Assembly (NCBI RefSeq): GCF_900119315.1
Contig: NZ_LT827010.1
Span: 4,435,001-4,499,000 of the forward strand
Length of the DNA: 64,000 nt
Reading direction: 5' to 3'
Source of the DNA: Actinoplanes sp. SE50/110
Lineage (GTDB): Bacteria; Actinomycetota; Actinomycetes; Mycobacteriales; Micromonosporaceae
In this document: positions 17,720 through 25,856 of the stretch, in pieces
How the letters are laid out: every line of letters begins with the position of its first letter
Numbering within the stretch: position 1 is the stretch's first letter
Program-made: the position numbers and the translations under genes
The notes under the pieces: generated by a model
Seen by the model: only the letters and a program-made list of their open reading frames with translations
Told to the model about the DNA's origin: nothing
The model's database searches: none

Positions 17720-18553
17720 ATGGTTGATCGATCCCTGACCCTGATGGCGGTGCACGCCCATCCCGACGACGAAGCTTCGAGCACCGGCGGCGTCCTCGCC
17801 CGCTGTGCCGCGGAAGGGATCACGACAGTGCTCGTGACGTGCACCGACGGGCGGTGCGGGGACGGGCCGGGCGGGGTCAAGCCGGGCGCGCCGGGGCATG
17901 ATCCAGGGGCGGTGGCCGCGATGCGTCGGGAGGAGCTCGAGGCGAGCTGCGCCGCGCTGAAGGTGACGCACCTTGAACTGCTCGGCTACGCCGACTCCGG
18001 GATGATGGGGTGGCCGAGCAACGACGCGCCCGGCTCGTTCTGGGGCGTGCCGGTCGCCGAGGCGGCAGACCGGCTCGCCGACCTCATCCGGCGGTATCAG
18101 CCTGACGTCGTCGTCACCTACGACGAGAACGGCTTCTACGGTCATCCCGACCACATTCAGGCGCACCGCGTCACCATGGCCGCGGTCGCGCTGACCGGCG
18201 TGCCGGCCAAGGTGTATTGGACGACCGCGCCGCACTCGGGGATGGCCGCGCTCGGCGAGGCGCTGCGCGAGCTGGGGGTCGACTGGGCGGAGGCCGAGGT
18301 GACCGAGGACGCCCCGCCCCCGGCGATCGGCCTGCCGGATGCGGAGATCAGCACGTGGGTGGACACCCGGGCGTTCGGCGCCCAGAAGTACGACGCTCTG
18401 TCGGCGCACGCCAGCCAGAGCGAGAACATCGAGTTCCTGCGCATGGGCAAGGAGCGTTTCACCGACCTGATGGGGGTCGAGACATTCGTCCGGGTCCGGG
18501 ACACCACCGGCGCGCCGCTGCCCGAGGACGATCTGTTCGCTGGACTGCGCTGA
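17720..18553 (+). CDS. PIG-L (LmbE) family deacetylase, MshB/Mca-like
   Basis: A 277-residue zinc deacetylase. The zinc and catalytic residues are seen in HAHPDDE (His14, Asp17) and in YGHPDHIQAH (His142, His145). Such actinobacterial enzymes remove the acetyl group of GlcNAc-inositol in mycothiol synthesis (MshB), cleave mycothiol conjugates (Mca) or deacetylate other sugars. The sequence alone does not separate these, and the gene is not next to other mycothiol genes. The start is at MVDRSLTLMAV. A strong hairpin that can end transcription from both sides follows at 18672-18702. Confidence 0.85.
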   Translation: MVDRSLTLMAVHAHPDDEASSTGGVLARCAAEGITTVLVTCTDGRCGDGPGGVKPGAPGHDPGAVAAMRREELEASCAALKVTHLELLGYADSGMMGWPSNDAPGSFWGVPVAEAADRLADLIRRYQPDVVVTYDENGFYGHPDHIQAHRVTMAAVALTGVPAKVYWTTAPHSGMAALGEALRELGVDWAEAEVTEDAPPPAIGLPDAEISTWVDTRAFGAQKYDALSAHASQSENIEFLRMGKERFTDLMGVETFVRVRDTTGAPLPEDDLFAGLR

Positions 18554-18671
18554 GCGTCCAGCACCCCGAGCGCGTGGCCGCCGCCGACGGTCGGATCGGC
18601 GCGGTCCCGGCGATTCAAGGTCGATGGGAGCTGCGGTTCGGATACCGGCTCAGCGGTGATCGCCCGAAAAC

Positions 18672-18702
18672 GGCCGTGACCCGGCAATCGCGGGTCACGG
18701 CC
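18672..18702. terminator. bidirectional hairpin terminator
   Basis: A perfect 12-bp inverted repeat (GGCCGTGACCCG and its complement) with a 7-base loop lies between two convergent genes. It is flanked by AAAA on one side and TTT on the other, so it can serve as terminator for both the PIG-L gene and the opposite-strand membrane-protein gene. Confidence 0.75.
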
Positions 18703-18713
18703 TTTCCCTACGA

Positions 18714-19349
18714 CTACGGGGTGAGCAGGTCCGGGAACAGGATGTCGCCGAAGACCCGGCGGAGCAGGAGCAGCGCCACCGAGACCCCCAGGGAGACGAC
18801 GAAGGCGGTGCCGAAGCCGCGGAAGCCGGTGCGGCGCCGCTCCGGGAGTTCCGGCTCGCGGTTCCACGGGTATTCGCGGAAGGTCCACCAGATCAGTCCC
18901 AGCCCGAACGGGACCAGGGCGAACAGCCACCACCAGTACCACCGGGTGCCGGTCAGCGGGGGCGGGCCGGCCCACAGCACGCCGAGGAAGACCACGGTGA
19001 ACAGCAGGCCGATGCCGTTGACCAGGGTGCTCAGCGAGATCAGCGTGCCGGAACCGGCCGGGTCCAGGCCGGGGTGCAAGTCGCGGACCCAGTGGGTGCG
19101 GTGGTCCGGCGTGCGCCACGCGAAGATCGCCTGGGGGTCGGAGGTCTTGACGTCCACGGACGGAACGCTGAACCAGCGGTCCGGCGCGGTGTCGTGCCAC
19201 CCGCTGCCGAACTGGTAGGCGACCACCCGGTGGTCCGCGATGTCGGCGGACGCCTGCTCGGCGGTCGACTCGCGGGGCGCCGCCCACCAGGCCGCGCCGG
19301 CCGCGACCACCCACAGCGCCACCATCACCCATCGCAGAACACGCCACAT
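18714..19349 (-). CDS. hypothetical membrane protein with extracytoplasmic loop
   Basis: A 211-residue protein. A first TM helix spans residues 5-24 (WVMVALWVVAAGAAWWAA), followed by a loop of about 80 residues rich in Asp, Ser and Trp. Two further helices lie around 108-128 and 137-157 and a fourth at about 182-200. I do not recognise the family. It points away from the AI-2E-like transporter gene with 82 bp between the starts, and its 3' end faces the hairpin terminator. No catalytic motif is visible. Confidence 0.65.
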   Translation of the reverse strand: MWRVLRWVMVALWVVAAGAAWWAAPRESTAEQASADIADHRVVAYQFGSGWHDTAPDRWFSVPSVDVKTSDPQAIFAWRTPDHRTHWVRDLHPGLDPAGSGTLISLSTLVNGIGLLFTVVFLGVLWAGPPPLTGTRWYWWWLFALVPFGLGLIWWTFREYPWNREPELPERRRTGFRGFGTAFVVSLGVSVALLLLRRVFGDILFPDLLTP

Positions 19350-19431
19350 GAAACGCCACCCTAGACCGGCTGATCAAGCATGAAACAGCGCGCCACCGGG
19401 CATCGATGCGGACAACCGAAGGGGAAAGCCG

Positions 19432-20748
19432 ATGACCAGCTGGACGCAGACGTTCCGGGAGCGTGCCCGGACGAGATTGGCCGAGGCGGAGAGCCGTAAC
19501 GCACCACCGCCGTTCACCGGGCCCGACGTGGTCGTCGTGGAGCCGCGGCCGTCCAGTGCCGACGTGCTGCCCAGCAGCATCCGCACGGCCGGGGCGTGGG
19601 CGTGGCGCTTCATCCTGTTCGTCGTCGCGGCGTACCTGTTCCTGCGGATCATCGCGCTGCTGCACATCGTGCTGATCCCGGTGGCGGTGGCGATCCTGCT
19701 GGCCGCGCTGTTCCAGCCGGTCTGCGCCCGCCTGGTGCGCAACGGCATGAAACGCTCGCTGGCCGCCGGCCTGGTCGAGGTGGCCGCACTGCTGCTGGTC
19801 TTCGGCGGACTCGGGTTGATCGTGCGGACCTTCATCACCCAGTTCGACAACCTGTCGACACAGGTGGGCGGGGGCATCGACGAGATCCAGCGGTGGCTGG
19901 CGAACGGCCCGCTGCACGTGACCGACGCGCAGTTCAGTGACTACATCGACAAGGCCCGCCAGTCGATCACGCACAGCCAGGGGTCGATCACGACGGGGGC
20001 GCTGAACACCGCGGCCACGGTCGGTGAGGTGGTCACCGGGTTCTTCCTGGTGCTGTTCACCCTGTTCTTCTTCCTGCGCGACGGGGGGCAGATCTGGTCG
20101 TTCCTGTGCCGGCTGCTGCCCCGGGACGCGCGTGTCCCCACCGCCCGGGCCGGGCACTACTCGTGGCACACGCTGGTCTCCTACGTGCGGGCCACGGTGC
20201 TGGTCGCCTTCGTCGACGCCGTGGGCATCGGGATCGGCCTGGTGGTGTTGCGGGTGCCGCTGGCCATTCCGCTGGCCGCACTGGTCTTTCTCGGCGCGTT
20301 CATCCCGGTGGTCGGCGCGACGATCAGCGGCGCGGTGCCGGTGCTGATCGCGCTGGTCGCCAACGGGCCGGTCACCGCGATCAGCGTGCTCGCCGTGGTG
20401 ATCGCGGTGCAGCAGTTGGAGGGCCACGTCCTGCAGCCGTTGATCATGGGCCGGGCGGTGGCCCTGCACCCGCTCGCGGTGATCCTGGCGATCGCCGCCG
20501 GCGTCGTGGTCGCCGGAATCGTCGGCGGCCTGATCGCGGTGCCGCTGCTCGCGGTGCTGAACACGGCGATCCGCTACCTGGCGAACCACCCGGACGGCGA
20601 ACCGACCGCGGACCGGGAGCCGCCCGGCACCGAGTCCACCGACGAGGGTGAGGCCAAGGCGGAGGAGCGGGAGGAGGCGGCCGAGCGCCGCCTCGACCCG
20701 GCCGACCCGCCGGCCGACGACACCTCCGTCGTCCCCGACCGCGGTTAG
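19432..20748 (+). CDS. AI-2E (PerM/YdiK) family membrane transporter
   Basis: A 438-residue protein with about eight TM segments. The family pattern is clear: paired helices LFVVAAYLFLRIIALLHIVLIP near residue 60, a soluble loop around 135-195, then FFLRDGG near 213, the region FIPVVGATISGAVPVLIAL near 290 and QQLEGHVLQPLIMGRAV near 325. Members export small molecules or act in sodium/proton exchange; a role in AI-2 export is shown only for some. The C-terminal 50 residues are highly charged (Glu/Arg/Asp). AAGGGGAAAG precedes the ATG. The stop TAG shares bases with the stop of the convergent RidA gene. Confidence 0.85.
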   Translation: MTSWTQTFRERARTRLAEAESRNAPPPFTGPDVVVVEPRPSSADVLPSSIRTAGAWAWRFILFVVAAYLFLRIIALLHIVLIPVAVAILLAALFQPVCARLVRNGMKRSLAAGLVEVAALLLVFGGLGLIVRTFITQFDNLSTQVGGGIDEIQRWLANGPLHVTDAQFSDYIDKARQSITHSQGSITTGALNTAATVGEVVTGFFLVLFTLFFFLRDGGQIWSFLCRLLPRDARVPTARAGHYSWHTLVSYVRATVLVAFVDAVGIGIGLVVLRVPLAIPLAALVFLGAFIPVVGATISGAVPVLIALVANGPVTAISVLAVVIAVQQLEGHVLQPLIMGRAVALHPLAVILAIAAGVVVAGIVGGLIAVPLLAVLNTAIRYLANHPDGEPTADREPPGTESTDEGEAKAEEREEAAERRLDPADPPADDTSVVPDRG

Positions 20749-21155
20749 CCGGCCGCCGGCCGGGCGATCGCGGCGGTCACCTCCACCTCCAGCCGGGCTT
20801 CGGCCAGGAACAGGGCGCTGACCTGCACGGTCGTGCTGGCCGGCGGGTTCTGCGGGAACAGGCGGCGGCGGACCACGGCGTACGCCGGAAGATCTTGGAA
20901 ATCCGTCAGGTACGTCCGGATGTGCAGGATGTCGGCGAGGCCGGCGCCGTGGGCGGCCAGCAGGCCACCGATGATCTCGAAGATCCGGACGGCCTGCGCG
21001 CCGGCGTCGCCCGGTGCGATCACCGTGCCGGTGTCGTCGACCGCGACCTGCCCGGCGAGGGTCAGCAGTGCTCCGCCGGGCAGGTCGACGCGGGCCACGT
21101 CGGCGAAGCGGTCGGCGAACGGTGTGGGCAGCGGACTGTCCAGGCTGACCCGCAT
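20745..21155 (-). CDS. RidA (YjgF/YER057c) family protein
   Basis: A 136-residue protein with the family layout: ADVARVDLPGGALLTLAGQVAVD early, then VRIFEIIGGLLAAHGAGLADILHIRTYLTDF and the late VQVSALFLAEARLEVEVTA. The Arg of the active-site region (HIRTYLTD) is present. RidA proteins hydrolyse reactive enamine/imine intermediates; more distant members have other roles. The start ATG shares a base with the TGA stop of the upstream dehydrogenase gene, so the two are co-translated and may act on the same intermediate. Confidence 0.85.
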   Translation of the reverse strand: MRVSLDSPLPTPFADRFADVARVDLPGGALLTLAGQVAVDDTGTVIAPGDAGAQAVRIFEIIGGLLAAHGAGLADILHIRTYLTDFQDLPAYAVVRRRLFPQNPPASTTVQVSALFLAEARLEVEVTAAIARPAAG

Positions 21156-21916
21156 CAGCGCACCGGCCCGACCAGCGCGGCCAGGTCCGCGTGCTGATCC
21201 GGCACCGCTTCGAGCGCCGCGAGGGTCGCGCTGACGACCGGCCCGTCGAAGCCGGTGAGCCGCAGGTCCTTCACCGCGAGCGCGACCGGGAAGTCCGCCG
21301 TGGTGCTGGCGGCCCGCCGGTACGCCGTCGCGAGCGGCCCGGCGGCGAGCAACCCGGCCGCGAGATCGCGGTCGATGCCCAGCGCGCCGGCCAGCGCCAG
21401 GCTCTCCCGCAGCCCGGCCAGGGCGGTCAGCATCGCGGTGTTCTGCATCAGCTTCACCGCCGACCCGGCGCCGGCTTCGCCGACGTTCCGGACCTCACCC
21501 AGATTCTGGAGTACGCCGCCGGCCCGCTCGACCGCACCCGCCGCGAAGATCGTCAGCGTTCCGGCGGCGACCGCGTCCACGCTCCCGGCCACCGGCGCGT
21601 CCACGAACAGCGGGATCCCGGCCGCGATCGCCCGGGTCTCGCGCGGGGCGATCGTCGACATCTGCACCACCACCGTCTCCGGCGGCACCGCGGCCGCCGT
21701 GAGGACCTCGGCGACCGCCGGCCCGTCGGTCAGCATCGTGATCACCACGTCGGCCCGGGCGGCCGCCGCGGCCGGGCTGTCCGCCACGGCGGCCCCCGTG
21801 GCCGCCGCACGGTCCCCGGTCCGGTTCCACGCCGTCACCCGATGCCCGGTGGCCAGCAGCCGCCGGGCGATCGCACCACCCATCCGTCCGGTGCCCAGCA
21901 CCGCGATCTCTGTCAT
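21155..21916 (-). CDS. beta-hydroxyacid (3-hydroxyisobutyrate-type) dehydrogenase
   Basis: About 253 residues from the ATG at 21916. The Rossmann motif GTGRMG lies at residues 7-12, the substrate motif DAPVAGS near 108, and the catalytic Lys in GSAVKLMQN near 153, with KDLRLTG in the C-domain. This is the HIBADH-type family of NAD(P)-dependent oxidoreductases, cytoplasmic, acting on a hydroxyacid that cannot be named. The gene leads a two-gene unit with RidA and is divergent from a LysR regulator; the shared spacer carries the palindrome at 21964-21978, so LysR control is likely. Confidence 0.83.
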   Translation of the reverse strand: MTEIAVLGTGRMGGAIARRLLATGHRVTAWNRTGDRAAATGAAVADSPAAAAARADVVITMLTDGPAVAEVLTAAAVPPETVVVQMSTIAPRETRAIAAGIPLFVDAPVAGSVDAVAAGTLTIFAAGAVERAGGVLQNLGEVRNVGEAGAGSAVKLMQNTAMLTALAGLRESLALAGALGIDRDLAAGLLAAGPLATAYRRAASTTADFPVALAVKDLRLTGFDGPVVSATLAALEAVPDQHADLAALVGPVR

Positions 21917-21963
21917 GTCCGCGACGCTAGGCCCCGCCGGGCCATGCCACCAGCGACTGTCTC

Positions 21964-21978
21964 GCATGGCTGCCATGC
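21964..21978. promoter_or_regulatory. palindromic operator GCATGGC-T-GCCATGC (LysR-type candidate)
   Basis: A perfect 7+1+7 palindrome in the 81-bp spacer between the divergent dehydrogenase and LysR genes. Related half sites (GCCATGCC near 21941 and AGCATGGC near 21985) flank it at spacings of about 20 bp. This arrangement fits an autoregulating LysR protein that also controls the divergent genes. Confidence 0.55.
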
Positions 21979-21997
21979 CCGGCTAGCATGGCTGGCC

Positions 21998-22900
21998 GTG
22001 GAGACCCAGCTGCTCGAAGTGTTCCGGACCGTCGCGGACCTCGGCTCGATCACCGCGGCCGCCCGCCGGCTACGGTTCACCCAGTCCGCGGTCTCCCGGC
22101 AGATCGCCACCCTGGAAGCCGAGGTCGGCGCCCGCCTGCTGGACCGGCTGCCGCGCGGCGTCGCCCTCACCGAGCAGGGCCGCGCCCTGCTCCCGCACGC
22201 CGAGGCGCTGCTGGACCGGCTGCACGCGGCTCGCCAGTCGGTCGAGCTCACCACCGGCCGGCTCCGGGTCGGCGCCTTCTCCACCGCGCTGGCCGCCCTG
22301 GTCCCGCGCGCCGTCGCCGCGTTCCGGGCCGCCCGGCCCGGCTTCGCGGTATCCCTGGTCGAGGGGCTCAGCCCGGCCCTGCTCGACCGCCTCGCCGCCG
22401 GTGACGCCGATCTGGCCGTGGTCAGCACCGCCCCCGGCGGCCCACCCGACCCGGCCCGCTTCGACCTGCACCACCTGCTCGACGAGCGGATGCTCATCGC
22501 CGTGCCCAGCGGTCACCGGCTGGCCCGCCGCCGCCGGGTCCGGCTGGCCGAGCTGGCCGACGAGCCGTTCATCGCGAGCTCGGCCCGGCCCGAGCAGACC
22601 CTGCTCGGCGACAGCGCCGCCGCGGGCTTCCGGCCGCGGATCGACGTCGCGGTCAGCGAGTGGACCGCGAAACTGGGCTGCGTCGCGGCCGGCCTGGGGG
22701 TCACCCTGGTGCCGTCCCTGGCGGCGCGCGCCATCCCGGCCGACATCACGCTGCTCCCGGTTCATCCCGACGACGAGTCGGTGCGCCGGGTGTACGCCGC
22801 GACCCTCGCCGGCCGGACCCGCCCACCCGCGGTGGAGGCCTTCCTGACCCACCTGACCGGTCTGTGCTCTCCTGCCGGGACGACACGAGCGCGATGGTGA
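21998..22900 (+). CDS. LysR-family transcriptional regulator
   Basis: About 300 residues from a GTG at 21998; the frame is open far upstream but that part is antisense to the dehydrogenase. The winged helix occupies residues 1-60 (LEVFRTVADLGSITAAARRLRFTQSAVSRQIATLE). A periplasmic-binding-protein-like effector domain follows at about 88-285. The divergent position relative to the dehydrogenase/RidA pair and the palindrome between them make that pair the likely target. The inducer is unknown. Confidence 0.87.
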   Translation: METQLLEVFRTVADLGSITAAARRLRFTQSAVSRQIATLEAEVGARLLDRLPRGVALTEQGRALLPHAEALLDRLHAARQSVELTTGRLRVGAFSTALAALVPRAVAAFRAARPGFAVSLVEGLSPALLDRLAAGDADLAVVSTAPGGPPDPARFDLHHLLDERMLIAVPSGHRLARRRRVRLAELADEPFIASSARPEQTLLGDSAAAGFRPRIDVAVSEWTAKLGCVAAGLGVTLVPSLAARAIPADITLLPVHPDDESVRRVYAATLAGRTRPPAVEAFLTHLTGLCSPAGTTRARW

Positions 22901-22991
22901 CCGGCGGGCCACGTCCGGCGGTCGACGCCCGACCGTCCTGGTGGCCCATCGTCCGGCGCCACCGGGGGCCCTGATCGGGCAGACTGGCCGG

Positions 22992-23879
22992 GTGCTGACC
23001 GACGATGCGCTGCCGGGCTTGCTGCGGCGGCTCGGGCTGCCCGGCTTCGCCGACATCCACGTGCACTTCATGCCCGAGCGGGTGCTGCGCAAGGTCTGGC
23101 ACTACTTCGACGCCGTGCCGCCCACCCTCGGCATGGACTGGCCGATCCGCTATCGGCAGGACGAGCCCACCCGGCTGGAGATCCTGCGCGGCCTCGGGGT
23201 GATCGCCTTCCCCGCGCTGGTCTACCCGCACAAGCCCGGCATGGCCGCCTGGCTCAACGACTGGTGCCGGGAGTTCACCGCCGGCGTCCCCGGCTGTGTG
23301 CCGTCCGCGACCTTCTTCCCCGAGCCGGGCGTCGAGAGGTACGTCCGGGCCGGCCTGGACGCCGGCGCCCGGGTGGTCAAGTCGCATCTTCAGGTGGGCG
23401 GCTACGACCCGCGGGATCCGCTGCTCGACCCGGTGTGGGGGATGCTCGCCGAGGCCGGCACGCCGGTCGTCTGCCACTGCGGCAGCGGCCCGATGCCGGG
23501 TGCGTTCACCGGCCCCGGCCCGATCGGCGAGGTGCTCGCTCGCCACCCCGGCCTGACCCTGGTGGTGGCGCACTGCGGCAGCCCGGAGTACGCCGGGTTC
23601 CTGGAGCTGGCGGCCACCCACCGCAACGTCCACCTGGACACCACGATGGTGTTCACCGAGTTCACGTCCCGCTACGCCCCGTTCCCGGCGGCTTTGGTGC
23701 CGCGGCTGGCCGACCTCGGCGACCGGATCGTGCTGGGCAGCGACTTCCCGAACATTCCGTACGCGTACGCCCATCAGATCGAGGTTCTGGACCGACTGGG
23801 CCTGGGGGATGACTGGTTGCGGGCCGTCCTGCACGACAACGGCGCGCGGCTGCTCGGGGTCGCGGGGCCGGCGCGGTGA
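22992..23879 (+). CDS. metal-dependent amidohydrolase (ACMSD-like TIM barrel)
   Basis: About 295 residues from a GTG at 22992. The metal-binding start DIHVHFMPE is at about residues 19-27, then VKSHLQVGGYDP, VCHCGSGPMPG, LVVAHCGSPEY and LGSDFPNIPYAYA, which supply the remaining metal ligands and the catalytic Asp. The family includes amino-carboxymuconate-semialdehyde decarboxylases and other hydrolases or decarboxylases of aromatic breakdown products. The substrate is not certain. It follows the LysR gene on the same strand with a gap of about 90 bp. Confidence 0.78.
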   Translation: MLTDDALPGLLRRLGLPGFADIHVHFMPERVLRKVWHYFDAVPPTLGMDWPIRYRQDEPTRLEILRGLGVIAFPALVYPHKPGMAAWLNDWCREFTAGVPGCVPSATFFPEPGVERYVRAGLDAGARVVKSHLQVGGYDPRDPLLDPVWGMLAEAGTPVVCHCGSGPMPGAFTGPGPIGEVLARHPGLTLVVAHCGSPEYAGFLELAATHRNVHLDTTMVFTEFTSRYAPFPAALVPRLADLGDRIVLGSDFPNIPYAYAHQIEVLDRLGLGDDWLRAVLHDNGARLLGVAGPAR

Positions 23880-23916
23880 CGGGCCGGCACCCGGCTGTGG
23901 GCGGTGGCCGGGCGGC

Positions 23917-24321
23917 TCACCGGCGGGCGATCTCCTCTCGCGCCGCGATCAGCGGCAGCGGGTTGAGATAGTCTCGGTACGACACGACCAGGCCGTCGCG
24001 GACCCGGAACACCGCGATGATCACCTGATGGAACGGCGCCCCGGTCGGCAGCACGGTCCCGAACGCCTGATATTCCACGATGATCACCTCCGGATCGGTG
24101 GTCTCGTGGAACACCACGTCCCGGTACTCGTCGAAGCGGATGAACCCGGCGGCCGCGCGGAGGTGCGACCGGATCTCGTCGCGACCGGTGAGCCGCTCAG
24201 GCACCCCGTCCGGACGATACGGCCACTCGATGTATCCGTCGGGCGCCATCAGCGCCACGAACGCGTCCACATCGTGCTCGCGTCCCACCCGCAGGATCTC
24301 CTCGACGACCTCACGCACCAT
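23917..24321 (-). CDS. SnoaL-like nuclear transport factor 2-fold protein
   Basis: A 134-residue protein from the ATG at 24321, chosen because GAGGAGG lies five bases upstream; the open frame reaches 24378. Features are VREVVEEILRVGREHDVDAFVALMAPDGY at the start, PERLTGRDEIRSHL, and a terminal strand VFRVRDGLVVSYRDYL. This is the typical SnoaL-like layout, close in type to the protein at 15304-15762. It is divergent from the ArsR/SRPBCC pair and convergent with the amidohydrolase gene. No substrate can be assigned. Confidence 0.75.
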   Translation of the reverse strand: MVREVVEEILRVGREHDVDAFVALMAPDGYIEWPYRPDGVPERLTGRDEIRSHLRAAAGFIRFDEYRDVVFHETTDPEVIIVEYQAFGTVLPTGAPFHQVIIAVFRVRDGLVVSYRDYLNPLPLIAAREEIARR

Positions 24322-24439
24322 GCCGGCCTCCTCGGTTGACGCACCGACCGTAGAACGTACCGGCGTCGGTTCTCCCACCTGAACCGCGGAAGAACCGGAA
24401 AAACTCGATGGCGACGCGGTCTCCGCTCATCTATGTAGC

Positions 24440-24457
24440 TTGACGGTTACGTAACCG
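24440..24457. promoter_or_regulatory. TTGACG -35-like box overlapping a 14-bp palindrome (ArsR operator candidate)
   Basis: The spacer before the ArsR gene holds TTGACG at 24440-24445 and the perfect palindrome CGGTTACGTAACCG at 24444-24457, about 20 bp before the ATG. It fits an autorepressor site: binding would block RNA polymerase. Which strand uses the -35 element is inferred. Confidence 0.55.
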
Positions 24458-24476
24458 ACTGGGTACCTTCCACGGC

Positions 24477-24803
24477 ATGGAAGCGGTGGTGCGGGCGCTC
24501 GCCGATGAGAGCCGGCGGACGGTTCTCGACACCCTGGCCCGCGGCCCGGCCACCGTCGGCCAGCTGGCGGCGGCGCTGCCGATCGCGCGGCCGGGGGTGT
24601 CGCGGCATCTGCGGGTCCTGCGGGAGGCCGGTTTGGTCGATGTCCGGCAGGAGGCGCAGCGTCGGATCTACAGCATCCGGGTGGAGCCGCTGGCCGAGTT
24701 GGACGAGTGGCTGGGGCGCTACCGCGCGCTGTGGCAGCACCGGATGGATGCCCTGCACACCGAGATCGCCCGGGGTAAACGGGAGCGGAGGAGCTACCAA
24801 TGA
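24477..24803 (+). CDS. ArsR-family transcriptional regulator
   Basis: A 108-residue winged-helix protein. VVRALADESRRTVLDTLA begins the domain, followed by GQLAAALPIARPGVSRHLRVL, the recognition helix, and EAQRRIYSIR in the wing. No metal-binding Cys pair (ELCVCDL) is present, so it is not an arsenic or cadmium sensor; it belongs to the SdpR-like group often paired with SRPBCC proteins. The stop overlaps the next start by 4 bp. The palindrome just upstream is its probable autorepression site. Confidence 0.86.
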   Translation: MEAVVRALADESRRTVLDTLARGPATVGQLAAALPIARPGVSRHLRVLREAGLVDVRQEAQRRIYSIRVEPLAELDEWLGRYRALWQHRMDALHTEIARGKRERRSYQ

Positions 24804-25291
24804 TCAGCGAGTTGCGGTCCGTCGACGGCGTCGGCCTGGTCCGGATCGAGGACCGGTTTAACACGGGCGCCGCCGACCTGTGGGAGGCGGTCACCGACCC
24901 GGTCCGGTTGAGTCGCTGGATGGCCGAGGTCGAGGGCGACCTGCGGCTCGGCGGCGAGTTCCGGGCGCACTTCTTCGCCAGCGGCTGGGCGGGCACCGGG
25001 CGCGTCGAGGCGTGCGAGCCGCCGCGGCGGCTGCTGCTCCGCACCACCCAGCCGGACCAGGTGGGGGAGCACGTCATCGAGGTGACGCTGATCCCGGACG
25101 GGGAGCAGACCGTGCTGGTGTGGGAGGAGCGCGGCATGCCGATCGAGCACCTCCCCGCGTATGGCGCCGGCATCCAGGTGCACGTGGAGGATCTGGCCGC
25201 GCACCTGTCCGGCGGGGAACGCTCCGACGGCCCCGCGCGGTGGGCCGAACTGTTGCCCGCCTATCAGGAATCGGCGATCAACGGCGGCTGA
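24800..25291 (+). CDS. SRPBCC/AHSA1-domain protein
   Basis: A 163-residue single-domain protein with the START-like pattern FNTGAADLWEAVTDPVRLSRWM, then DLRLGGEFRAHF, and a C-terminal helix ending in ELLPAYQESA. Proteins of this type bind a hydrophobic ligand and are commonly encoded with ArsR regulators, as here (ATGA overlap). The ligand is unknown. A 6-bp hairpin with a T-tract begins at its stop codon (25289-25317). Confidence 0.84.
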   Translation: MISELRSVDGVGLVRIEDRFNTGAADLWEAVTDPVRLSRWMAEVEGDLRLGGEFRAHFFASGWAGTGRVEACEPPRRLLLRTTQPDQVGEHVIEVTLIPDGEQTVLVWEERGMPIEHLPAYGAGIQVHVEDLAAHLSGGERSDGPARWAELLPAYQESAINGG

Positions 25292-25317
25292 CCGAACGTA
25301 CGGTCAATCGGATTTTT
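25289..25317 (+). terminator. hairpin plus T6 tract after the SRPBCC gene
   Basis: TGACCG and CGGTCA form a 6-bp stem with loop AACGTA; the TGA stop is part of the stem. ATCGGATTTTTT follows, a rare T-run for this genome. It fits a factor-independent terminator for the ArsR/SRPBCC operon. Confidence 0.6.
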
Positions 25318-25460
25318 TCGGTCATTCGTCGCTCCTGGTGGCGCCGGTGCCCCCGACGGATCCCGATGGTGGCCGGGAAAGGTCAGAGGTGTGAGACGAT
25401 TCCCGGTGGGTAGGACATAATCGTCCAGATATGTGCATTACGGGGGAAGGCTCCTGAGCG

Positions 25461-25856
25461 TTGGCAGTCATCGTTGTCGCGGAAGACGAGCCCGACCTGC
25501 TCACCGTCACCGAGCGGCTGCTCCGGCGGGCCGGGCACACCGTCACCGCCGTCACCGACGGCGCCGCGGCCTGGGAGGCGGTCCAGCGGGACCGGCCCGA
25601 CATCGTGGTCAGCGACATCAACATGCCGCAGCTGTCCGGCCTCGAACTGTGCCGGCGGATCCGGGACAACCCGGACACCCGGCTGCTGCCGGTCATCCTC
25701 TACAGCGGGGCGCTGGTCCCCGGCGACCCGGGCCCGGGCGAGGTGCGCGCCACCGCGGTGCTGAACAAGCCGTTCCTGGCCCGTGAGCTGATCGACTGCG
25801 TCGACAAGGTGCTCGACGCCGGCCACATCGACGGCCAGGTCCCGACCGCCTTCTAG
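25461..25856 (+). CDS. single-domain response regulator
   Basis: A 131-residue receiver domain without output domain, starting with TTG at 25461. The acidic pair is Glu8-Asp9 (VAEDEPD), the phosphoacceptor is Asp52 (VSDINMPQLSG), the switch Ser is at 82 (YSGA) and the Lys is at 103 (LNKPF). It is CheY/SpoIIR-like in layout and is likely to act by protein contact or as a phosphorelay step. The convergent histidine kinase gene shares 4 bp at the 3' end and is a probable partner. A 7-bp inverted repeat (GACGATT/AATCGTC, 25395-25425) lies upstream. Confidence 0.85.
   Translation: MAVIVVAEDEPDLLTVTERLLRRAGHTVTAVTDGAAAWEAVQRDRPDIVVSDINMPQLSGLELCRRIRDNPDTRLLPVILYSGALVPGDPGPGEVRATAVLNKPFLARELIDCVDKVLDAGHIDGQVPTAF

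Noticed and set aside
21191..22900. 569-residue protein reading through the LysR gene start
   Set aside because: The first 270 codons are antisense to the dehydrogenase gene and show no family; the GTG at 21998 gives a normal LysR length.
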